Shown here in pieces: positions 54,201 to 64,000 of a stretch of DNA of 64,000 nucleotides. The stretch is from contig CAVPIK010000007.1 of NCBI GenBank assembly GCA_963704975.1, forward strand, positions 62,001 through 126,000, in the 5' to 3' direction. The position numbers and the translations under genes are program-made. Numbering within the stretch: the first letter of the stretch is position 1; every line of letters begins with the position of its first letter. Source of the stretch: JAGNDO01 sp963704975 (GTDB lineage: Bacteria > Chloroflexota > Anaerolineae > Caldilineales > Caldilineaceae). The notes beneath the pieces are model-generated. The model was not told where the DNA came from. It did not search any database and saw only the letters and a program-made list of their open reading frames with translations.

Positions 54201-57200
54201 CACCTGGTTGCCGATCACGCCCACGTCGGGCCGGTCGGTACGGTAGTAGCCGAAGTCAGCGGTCAGGTTGTCCCCGCCCAGGCCCAGGGTGACCCAGTAG
54301 GGATCCACCTGGTTGTTGTTGTCCACACGCTGGTTCGCGCCCAGGATGGTCTTGTTGTAGTCCAGCAGCACCGCGTTGGTGTCGCTGACATGCACCAGGT
54401 AGTTGCCCGCAGGCAGCCCGGTGAAGAGATAGTTGCCGCTAAAGGCATCGGTGACGCCCTTGGTGGTCACAGTGGCGATGATAGGCTCGCCGGCATTCCA
54501 GACCTTGTTGCCGTTGGTGTCTCGGATCAGGTCCACACTGACACCGCCCAGGGGCTTGTCCGTGCCGTTGTAGAGACCGTCTCGGGTCGCCTTGGCTTCC
54601 ACAAAGACCAGGTTGCCGATGGTGCCCAGCAGGTTCTGGCCGGGGTCGTCGTAGCCGAAGTCCGCATCCAGATACTGCTCGCCAGCGCTCACAACCACGG
54701 GGCCGTGGGGGACCGGGGTGGTGGCCGTGAAGCCAGCGGGCGGGTTGGTGGGCTGCACGGTGTACGTGCCCGCAGGCACTTCCACCCGGTAGATGCCGTT
54801 GGTGTCCGTGGTGGCACAGACCGCCGCGCCGCCAGCCACAGGCGTGGCACAGACCTGGATACCGGGGATGCCCGGCTCGTTGGGCTGTTGCACGCCGTCG
54901 CCGTTGTCGTCATACCAGACCGTGTCGCCGATGATGGCCTTGCCCGCGGTCGTGGGTTTCACGAAGGCAAAGTCCGCATCCTTGAAGGCTTCGCCCGCAC
55001 CGATGGTGATCTTACCCGTCGGGTCAGGCTGGCCCTGGTTGGCCACGATCTGAGTCATGCCGGTCAACTTGTTGTTGGTGTCGGTGACATCCACGATGTA
55101 GTCGCCCGCCACCAGACCGGGGAAGATGTAGCCGCCGTCCGCGTCGGTCACGGTGCTGGCGATCTTCTCGTCCGCAGGGGTGAGGGTGCCGCTGCCATCC
55201 GTGTCCCGATACAGATCCACGGTGACGTTAGGAATACCCGGCTCGTCCACATCCTCGATACCGTCCTTGTCCGCGTCGTACCAGACAAAGTCGCCGATGC
55301 TGCTGGGTCGGGTGTAGCCGAAGTCCGCGGTCATGTTGCTGCCCGCCACCGGCAGGATCACCTGGTAGGCTTGGGCTTGATTGTTGTTGTCGCTGCCCGG
55401 AACCGGTCCAAGCACGGTCAGGATGTAGTCTTCCAACACCTTGGCGGTGTCGCTGACCCGCACCGTGTAGGTGCCCGCGGCCAAGCTGGTGAAGACATAG
55501 TCGCCGCCCGCGCCGGTGGTGGTGGTGTACACCACAGTCCCGTTCAGGAGCAGGTCCACGGTGACGCCGGCAATGCCCTTGTCCCCGCTGTCCGGGTTAT
55601 AGATGCCGTTGCCGTCTTCTTCATACCAGACCTGGTTGCCGATCTTGCCCAAGTCATTGGCTCGCACGTAGCCGAAGTCACCCGTGGGGTTGACACCGCC
55701 CGCAGGCAGGGTCACCGGGTAGGGCTTGACCTGGTTGTTGTTGTCCGCGCCCGGCGTCGGTCCATCCACTGTGGGCTGGAAGTCGGCCAGCACATTCTGG
55801 GTGTCCGTGGGCAGGACCAGGTATTTGCCAGCGGGCACGCCGTCGAACAGGTAGGTGCCGTTCTGGTCCGTGGTGTCCGTGGCGATGATAGGCTCGCCGG
55901 GATCCCGCTGGCCGTTGCCATTGGTATCCTCGATCAAACTGACGCTGACGCCGGGGATGGGTGTCTCGCCCCCCTCCAGCAGGCCGTTGTTGTTGGGCGT
56001 ATCATCCCAGATGGTGCCGCTGATCTTGCCCAGGTCGCCGGGCTGTCGTAGCCGAAGTCTGCGTCCAGATATTGGTCGCCATCGCTGACCGTCACCGGGC
56101 CGTGGGGGACCGGGGTGGTGCGGTCGTAGCCAGCCGGCGGATTGGTCGGCTGCCACGGTGTAGGTGCCAGTCGGCACTTCCACCCGATAGACGCCGTTCT
56201 CGTCCGTGGTGTCACAGATGGGGGCGCCGCCGCCCACAGGCGTGGCACAGACCTGGATACCGGGGATGCCCGGCTCGCCGGGATCCTGGATGCCGTCGCC
56301 GTCGCCGTCATACCAGACCGTGTCGCCGATGATGGCCTTGCCCACATCCGTGGGCTTGACATAGCCGAAGTCTGCATCTCGATAGACCTGGGCCTCGGCC
56401 AGGGTGATGGCATTGGAGGGATCCGGCTGGCTCTGCAGACCCACTGTGTGGTCCAGGCCATCCAAAACCAAGTTGGTATCGGTCACATCCACGAAGTAGG
56501 TGTCTGGGGCCAGCCCGGTGAAGAGGTAGCCGCCGTCATTGTCCGTGGTCTTCGTGCCGACCAGGGTGTCCTGGGTCGGGTTATAGCTGTTGTCGCCGTT
56601 GTCTCGATAGAGCGCCACGGTGACATTGCCGATGCCCGACTCGCCCACATCCTGGATGCCGTCCTTGTTGCTATCATAGAAGACATAGTCACCGATGGCA
56701 CCGCTGACAATCTTCTTGGTGTAGGCGAAGTCAGCCGTCAGATTCTCGCCGCCCAGGGGCAGGACGATGTCGTAGGGCTGTTCTTGGTTGTTGTTGTCCG
56801 CACCCGGCACAGGGCCTAAGGGGGCGAGCACATAGCCGTCCAGCACATTGTAGATGTCGCTGACGAAGACCGTGTAGTTGCCCGCAGGCAGATTCAGGAA
56901 CATATAGTCGCCGGAAGCGCCGGTGGTGGTGCGGGCGTAGAAGACGCCATCCTTGAGCAGATCCACCGTCACGCCGGGCTGACCGAAGTCGCCTTGCGCC
57001 ACGTTGAAGATGCCGTCGGAGGCTTCGATCCAGACCTGGTTGCCGATCTTGCCCAGCTTGGGATCAGCCTGGAGATAGCCGAAGTCGGCGGTCAGGTTGT
57101 TGCTGCCCGCAGCCAGGGCGATGGCGTAGGGGTCCGCCTGGTTGTTGTTGTTGACGCCCGCCGAGCCAAGTTTAGACTTGACGTAGTTGTACAGGGCAGC

Positions 57201-60200
57201 GTTGGTATCGCTGACATGGACAAGGTAGTTGTCCGCCACCAGACTGGTGAAGAGATAGCCGCCGTCTTGGTCTGTGGTGACCGTGTCGATAATCGGTTCG
57301 CCGGTGTCCCAAGCCTTGTTGCCATTGGTGTCCCGAATCAGGTCCACGCTGACGCCGGGGATGCCCAGTTCGCCATTGTTGACCGTACCGCTGTTGTCCG
57401 CATCTTCCCACACCAGGTTGCCGATGGTGCCCAGACCCGCCTTGTAGTAGCCGAAGTCGGCGTCCAGGTACTTATCACCCGCAGCCAAGGGCGGCAGGAA
57501 GTGCGGTACCGGCGTGGTGGCCGTCAGCCCGCTGAGGGGTGTCCCGCTGGGAACGGCGGTGTAGCCGCTGCCCGGATTGACAGAGACGAAGTAGTGCCCG
57601 TTCTCGTCTGTGACGGCAGAGCCGATGGGGTTGTTGCCGCTGTCATAGATGGTGACCGTGACACCGGGCAGGCCGGGCTCGCCGGGCTGCTGCACACCGT
57701 CGCCGTTGGTATCGCGCCAGACCGTGTCACCCACAATGGCCTTGCCGTTGTTCGGGTGGACATAGCCGAAGTCCGCATCCTTGAAGACCGTGCCGCTGGT
57801 CAAGACGATGGGCCCGGTCGGGTCAGGTTGACCCTGATTGGCCACGATCTGATCCAGGCCAGTCAGCTTGCCGTTGGTGTCGGTGACATCAACGAAGTAG
57901 GTGCCCGGTCCCAGACCGGTGAAGAGATAGCCGCCGTCAGCATCCGTGACCTGGGTGGCCATCAGCTTATCAACGCCCAGATCCCGCACGTTGTTGCCGT
58001 TCACATCCTGATACAGATCCAGGGTGACGTTGGCGATGCCCGGCTCGCCGATATTCTCGATGCCGTCTCGGTTGCTATCGTACCAGACGAAGTCACCGAT
58101 CACGTTGGGCTTGATGTAGCCGAAGTCAGCGGTCAGATTTTCGCCGCCCGTGGGCAGGACAATCTGATAGGGCTGAAGTTGGTTGTTGTCATCGCTGCCC
58201 TGGTTGGGGCCGAGGGTGGTGACCACCCAGCCGTTCAGGACGCCGAAGTTGTCGCTCACCGCGGTGGTGTAGGTGCCGGAGGGCAGCTTGACAAAGCTGT
58301 AGTCGCCGGAGGCGCCCGTGGTGGTGGTGGCATAGTAGGCTGCCGTTGCGATAGAGATCCACGGTCACACCGGCCTGGCCCACGTCCTGGACGGTTGGGG
58401 TCGAAGAGGCCGTTGCCGTCTGTCTCGGTCCACACCTGGTTGCCGATCTGGCCCAGGTTGGCGTCGAGCTTGACGTAGCCGAAGTCGGCGGTCAGGTTGT
58501 CGGCGCCCGCGGCCAGGGTGATGGCGTAGGGATCCGCCTGGTTGTTGCTGTCAACACCCGCCGCGCCCAATCTGGATTTGGCATAGTTGATCAGCACGGC
58601 GTTGGTGTCACTGACATGGACCAGGTAGTTGCCCGCGGGCACGCCGGTGAAGAGATAGCCGCCGTCCTTGTCCGTGGTCACGGTGGTGATGATGGGCTCG
58701 CCCGCATCCCACACCTTGTTGTTATTGACGTCTCGGATCAGGTCCACGCTGACGCCGGGCAGACCGGCCTCGGTGGCGTTGTCAAAGACACCATTATCGT
58801 TCTTGTCCTCGAAGACCAGGTTACCGATGGTGCCCAGCAGGTTGCCGCCGTCATCGTTGTAGCCGAAGTCGGCGTCCAGATACTGGTCACCCGGGATCAG
58901 AGGGGGCAGCAGATGGGGAACCGGTGTCGTCGCCGTCAGCCCGGCAGGCACGCCCGCGGTCGGGGAAGCGGTGTAGCCGCTGCCCGCGGGCACTTCCACC
59001 AGATAGCGTACCATTGCTGTCGGTGATCTCGGTGCCGATGGGCTGGTTGTTGCTGTTATAGATGGTGACCGTGACGCCGGGGATGCCCGGTTCGCTGGGC
59101 TGCTGCACGCCGTCGCCGTTGTCGTCGAACCAGACCGTGTCGCCCACCAAGGCCTTGTCCTGGACCCGGCTCCTTGACATAGCCGAAGTCCGCGTCCTTA
59201 TAGACGCCGCCGCTGGGCAGGACAATGGCCGGGCTGGGATCGGTCACGCTCTGGTTCAGCACCGTATGGGTCAGACCGGTCAACTTGCCGTTGAGGTCGG
59301 TCACGTCCACGAAGTAGGTGCCGGGCAGCAGATCCGTGAAGAGATAGCCGCCGTCCGCGTCGGTGACTGTGCTGTCCACCTTGGTGTCCGAGCCCGTTTG
59401 CAGGCCAGGGGTGCCGTTTGTATCCTTGTACAGATCCAGGGTGACGTTGGGGATGCCGGGCTCGTCCACATCCTCGATGCCGTCCTTGTTGGTGTCGTAC
59501 CAGACAAAGTCGCCGATGGCGCCCCGGTCCTTGATCTCCACACAGGCGTAGCTGGTGGCCGGACTCGGCGTCTGGTTGAATTCATCCTTGGCCCCGAAGG
59601 TGCTGGCCACATTGGGCGTGCCATCCGGGCAGGAAGCCAGATAGCCGAAGTCCGCATCCAGGAAGCTGCTGGTGCCGGTGGGCAGGTTGACCGTCTTGGG
59701 ATCATTGGCCGTGGTCAGGTTATAGCCAGCGGGCACGGTGGCGTTGTCCACATCCACACAGTAGTTGCCCGCCCCAGATTCGTGAACAGATAGGTGCCAT
59801 TGCCCGCGGTGACGGCGCTGTTGATGGCTCCACCGGAGGCCGGACACACACCCGCATAGAGTTTGACCGTCACGCCGTTGATGCCCGGCTCGCCAGCCTG
59901 TTGCGCAGCGTCCCGGTTGGTGTCATACCAAACTCGGTCGCCGATGGTGCCGCCCAAGACCGCAGGGGCCTTGTAGCCGAAGTCCGCCGTCAGGACGTTG
60001 CTGGAATTGGTGGCCAGATTGACCGACAGGGGGTCGTTGGCCGTGGTCAGATTATAGGTGGCGGGAACGGTGGTGTTGTCCACGTCCACGCAGTAGTTGC
60101 CCGCGGCCAGCCCTGTGAACAGGTAGCCACCGTCGCCAGTGGTCGCCTTGCTCTGCAAAGCCAATCCGGAGACAGGACAGTTGCCCGCATAGAGCTTCAC

Positions 60201-63200
60201 GGTCACGCCGTTAATGCCCGCCTCGCCCCCGTCCTGGGCCTTGTTTTCGTTGGCATCGTACCAGACCCGGTCGCCGATGGTGCCGCTGGGCGGCGTGGGC
60301 GTGACCGGCGGCGAGACATAGACGCCGCTGGTGCCGGAGGTCATGCTGAACTTGTCGGACAGGGTGTACCAACCGCCCACAAAGATCCCATTGCTGAGGG
60401 AAGCTGTGTCCCCGCTGCTGGGGTCGCCCGTGGTCAGCCAATAGCCGGTGAAGTAGCCGCCGCCGCTGAAGTCACTGGCGCCGGTGATCAGCGCGCCCGT
60501 GCCGTCATTCAGCCGCGGTCCCTGGGGATAGGGGGCGGACGGGGTCGATCCGCCGCCGGAAGCGTTGATGTCCCCAGCCACGTTGATAAAGTTGGTGGCC
60601 TTCAGCCCACCCAGAGGCACGATGGCCCCGCCGCTGGAAGGCTTGACCTGACCTTGATACCCATTACCAGGATTGCCGTCCGTGTCCCAGCGCAGGATGA
60701 AGATGTCCCCGGCGTCGCCGGTGATATTGATCTTGCTGGAGAAGCTCAAGCCCGACGTGATGTTGATCACGTAGGTCTTGGCAACGCCATCCTGGGTGTT
60801 CAAGTTGTTGAGAGATGTAGACGAAACGCTGCTGTACCCGCTGGTGGCGGACAAGGCGTTGATCTGGCTAAAGGCGCTGGCCAGATTGCTCTCCAAGCCG
60901 GAGATGGTGGCGGTCTTGCCCGTGCTGGCAAAAGCCTGGCCCGAATTCTGGGTCACGATGTCTTGCCACGCGCTCAGGGTCGAATCGTTGGTGGTGATGG
61001 TGCCGGCATAGGGCACGCCGCCGGAGGTGCGCTCCGCGGCCTGAATGCCGTCCACGGCCACATTGCCCACGAAGCCCTTGGTGGCGCCCTGCCAGTTGGC
61101 GTCCGAGCTGCCGTTGGCAAAGAAGAAGAGGTAGTTGGGCAGGTTGCCCAGATCCACGCCGCCCAGCACTGTCGCCGTAGCGGCAGGGGCAGTAGGCGCA
61201 GTCGGTGCAGCCAGCGACAACCGGCGCACCGGCGAACTGAGCGCTGCGCACATTGCCCGCCGTGGTCTTGATGGCCCGGAAGCGCACCACCACGTCAAAG
61301 GACTGGGTCGGATCCAGATCCTGGCCGAAACTGGCGGTCAGGTCGGTCCAGTTGAGAACGCCGTCATCCGTGGTGTTGTCCGGGGCCGGGGTGGCACCAA
61401 GGAAGCTCAGGGTCGTGTTATCGTAGGTGTCCTGCAAAGGCACAGTCACCAGCTTGCCCTGGCCGTTATTGGTCAAGCGGATGGTGTAGGAGATTTCCTC
61501 GCCCACGGTCACGGTGTCGGGGCCGTTACGCACCTTGACGATGGAAAGACCGGTGGAGACATTGACCCCCACACAGGCATAAGTCGGACACGTCGCCGGG
61601 ATTTGTGCCATACTGATCCTTGGCGTTGAAAACCGTCGCCACGTCACAGGTCTTGCCCGGCTCCTGCACTCGATAGCCGAAGTCGGCCAGGAGGTAGTTC
61701 TGGTCCTGGGCCAGGGCGACCTGCTTCGGCTCGTTGGCCGTGGTCAGGCTGTACCCGGCGGGCAGGGTGCTCTCGTCCACATTCACACAATAGGTGTTCG
61801 CGGGCAGCATGGTGAAGAGGTAGTCGCCGTTGCCCGTGGTGATCTGGCTGCGCAGAGGCGATCCGCTGCCGGGGCAGACGCCCTGGTACAGATTCACCTT
61901 GACATTGTTGATGCCCGGCTCGCCGTCGTTGTCCAGGCCGCCGTCGCCGTTGATGTCGTAATAGACCCGGTCGCCGATGGTGCCCTGGCCCGGGACGTAG
62001 CCAAAGTCAGCGCTGCGATAGTCCTGGCCCGCGGTCAGGTTGACCGTCTTGGGCTCGTTGGCCGTGGTCAGGGTGTAGCCCGCAGGCAGGGTGCTCTCGT
62101 CCACGTTCACCACGTAGGTGCCCGCTTCCAAGTTGCTGAAGATATAGAAGCCGCTGGTGCCTGGCTCAGTCTCGGTGGTACGTACCAAGACGTTGTTTTT
62201 GTAGAGGTTGACCCGCACGTTGGGAATGCCGACTTCGTTGGCATCCTGATCGCCCTGGGCATCCATGTCGGCCCAGACATAATCGCCGATCATGCCCAGA
62301 CTATCGTCGTCCTTGCTGGGGGAGTTGTGAGCGCCGGCCAGGGTGACCGTGCCACAATCCGCGCCCACGCTGGCCTTGGGAATGGAGAACTCATAGATCA
62401 TGTGCCATTCCCAATATTGGCCTACAGCATCGTTCCAGTTGTAGGGCGGGGAATGGTATTCCACGTCGCCATTGATATATTGGGGCGATGTGCCATTGCC
62501 GTTCCAGCCGGAATGGTTCAAGTTATACCAAAGGGAGGTCTTGGCCGCGTTGATGGGGGCATCGATAGAAATCGACCGTGTAGGCACCATTGCTCTCGGT
62601 GATGTAGTCCATTTCCAGATCAGCATAGGTGCCGCCAGAGCCGGAGACCGTAAAGAATGGCCTTGTCGCTGCCGTCCAAGTTGCCGTAGGTATGACCATC
62701 CCATCCGTCCAAGCAGTAGATAAGGATCGTCATTTTCGGCATAGACATTGTCGTTGTAGGAGCGGTCTACCACGAAGGCGTAGTAACACATGGACGCGCC
62801 CGTGTACTTGTACAGGTTGCCCGGCGCATTGCCAGCCGGATCCGAACGGCCCACAAAGGTGTAGTCCGTTTCCAACAGGCCATCCACCACAGGCTCGGCC
62901 TCTGGGGCATTGACATTGGTCCCGGCCAGGAGGGTTGCCCGCCGCACGACCGTCGTGGTGTTCTTCAGAGCCTGGAAGCGCACGGTGACGGTGGTCGACG
63001 CACCCACGGCCAAATTGCCCTGGGTGGTGGTCAGATCACTCCAGCGCACCACGCCACCACTGACGGTGGAGTGGGCCGGGGTGGCGCTGACAAACTGCAA
63101 CACCGTGGGATCGTAGATGTCTTCCAGAGGCAGCACGTCGATGGCGGTGTTGCCCGTGTTGGTGATGCGAATGGAGAACTCGACCTGGGAGCCGACCGGG

Positions 63201-64000
63201 GCCGGGTCGCTGCTGATCAGGGTCTTGCTGATGATCACATCCGGCAGGGTGCGATAGCCGAAGTCGGCGTCGTTGTAGTCCTGCCCCTGAGCCAGGGTGA
63301 CTTTCAGGGGTTCGTTGGCCGTGGTCAGCACATAGTCCGCGGGGATGGTGCTATTCACCACATCCACGAAGTAGACACCAGGTCCAAGGCCGGTGAAGTC
63401 GTAGTCGCCATCGCCAGCGGTGAAGCGGGTGTTGATGGCCAGATCCGTGCCCGGCTCGAAGGTGCCGTTGCCCGTGTCCCGATACAGGTTGACCATGACG
63501 CCGTTCAGGCCCGGCTCGTTGCCGTCCTGGATCTTGTCGCCGTCATTGTCCTGCCACACCCGGTCGCCGATGCTGCCGGCACAGGGGGTGACGGGGATCT
63601 CGTTGGAGCCGGTCTTGTTGGGCGAGATGTGCACGTTGTTGATGGTGACACTGCCAAACCCAGCACTGCCAAAGGCCGCGACGATCAAAGCGGATATTCG
63701 TACAGATAGGGGAACTGCCAGTCCGTAAAGGCTGCATTGACCGGGGTGTAGTCGGCGTTGACCGGCGGAGAGGTCTGGAAAAGGTCCACGCCGTTGACCG
63801 AACAACTGGACGAAGCTGGTGCAGAAGCGGTTCAGGTTATAGCCCATGGAGGTTTCCACGGCCACCTGGCTGGCATTGCCCACGGCGACTGATCCCTCGC
63901 CATCGGTCACCCCGGCAGATCCGTAGCCGGAAACCGTGGACAAATTGTCATCCACATAGTCGGCAGTCACATCAAAGATGACCGTACCGTTGGCGTCCCG
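51239..64000 (-). CDS. Gene H: giant surface protein with about 26 SdrD_B domains, 5' end outside window
   Basis: More than 4,200 residues, open at the right edge. Order from the edge: a domain ending VHISPNKTG (64000-63590); SdrD_B (63575-63240); DUF11 (63235-62900); a domain with VVDGLLETDYTFVG, NVYAENDDPY and AGAHNSPSK (62890-62330); two SdrD_B (62300-61665); DUF11 (61555-61210); a beta-rich domain (61160-60310); two SdrD_B (60290-59630); the 20-domain array (59525-52420); one more SdrD_B, DUF11 (52000-51680), terminal module MWQTVSESDVAGFNLLR. In the frame after the change near 51380 it ends VIFLPLVMR at 51239. Frame changes near 63800, 63690, 62720, 62660, 62590, 61600, 61220, 59785, 59165, 59010, 58390, 58340, 56150, 56045, 53205, 52510 and 51380. 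Likely an extended surface fibre. Confidence 0.87.
52420..59525 (-). repeat. Higher-order SdrD_B array: five units of four domain subtypes
   Basis: Subtype 1 (IGDFVWYDxNKDGIEDV) occurs near 59500, 58090, 56680, 55290 and 53850, a period of 1.39-1.44 kb. Between them, always in the same order: subtype 2 (KAIIGDTVWYD...DGVQQP), subtype 3 (GTIGNLVxxD, GVSVDLIRDTNGN, YLVHVSDTNAVL) and subtype 4 (GKIGNQVWxE, GVTVDLLKDG, DNNNQ). The third unit has a variant subtype 3 (GKISGTIWDDT). The pattern requires duplication of a four-domain block, not of single domains. Confidence 0.85.
60310..61160 (-). other. Unassigned beta-rich domain in gene H
   Basis: About 280 residues in one frame: LGNLPNYLFFFANGSSDANW, GFVGNVAVDGI, AKTYVINITSGLSF, IFILRWDTDGN, GGAIVPLGGLKA, FVGGWYTLSDKF. 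Reminiscent of choice-of-anchor-A or ice-binding-like extracellular domains, but I cannot assign it with confidence. Confidence 0.45.

Noticed and set aside
52420..59525. Regular repeats that might suggest a CRISPR array
   Set aside because: The period is about 350 bp within a 1.4-kb unit and the repeats are translated protein domains; there are no short direct repeats with unique spacers and no cas genes.
1..64000. LPXTG sortase substrates
   Set aside because: Despite Sdr-type domains, no LPXTG, C-terminal hydrophobic helix or positive tail is present in the completed C-termini.

Overview
The window is GC-rich DNA from a bacterium. Its entire coding capacity is eight consecutive very large genes for secreted surface proteins, all on the minus strand and therefore read from high to low coordinates. 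No housekeeping, RNA, sortase, transposase or CRISPR genes are visible. The domain vocabulary is SdrD_B-like Ca-loop domains, DUF11, DNRLRE domains, subtilisin-type S8 peptidases and SBBP beta-propeller repeats. The proteins end in a conserved terminal module closing on a motif like IFLPLxxR, with no LPXTG. This combination best fits a Chloroflexota (Anaerolineae-like) genome, but that is inference from family knowledge, not a marker gene.

Layout, left to right (each gene runs right to left): A (1-5457, 3' end outside the window), B (5781-16886), C (18392-26356), D (27235-34460), E (34773-43093), F (43674-48120), G (48543-50987, the only gene readable in one uninterrupted frame) and H (51239-64000, 5' end outside the window). 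A and B share an unrecognised N-terminal domain of about 400 residues. C, D, E and F share signal peptide + DNRLRE + one SdrD_B + S8 peptidase + DUF11. They are followed in C, D and E by a different cassette at one fixed position, then a conserved linker, an ordered set of SdrD_B subtypes, a last DUF11 and the terminal module. G is essentially the terminal half of that scaffold without a peptidase. H contains a higher-order array: five units of about 1.4 kb, each made of four distinct SdrD_B subtypes in fixed order. I count about 70 SdrD_B domains in total.

All genes except G are broken by +1/-1 frame changes (roughly 50 in the window). Homology continues across each break in another frame, and several junctions are explained by one extra base, so most are probably residual sequencing indels; I annotate whole genes rather than fragments.

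The intergenic regions are rich in structure: paired-hairpin elements just upstream of five genes, a 102-bp MITE-like relative with GTGTTCAA/TTGAACAC ends, a G/C-rich double hairpin behind C, D and E, large fold-back elements, a conserved upstream block with an ACGTA-N6-TACGT palindrome before C, D and E, and one textbook rho-independent terminator behind C.

Together the locus looks like a tandem family of calcium-rich, stalk-like cell-surface or matrix proteins. Four carry a protease and several carry exchangeable binding cassettes on a common scaffold.
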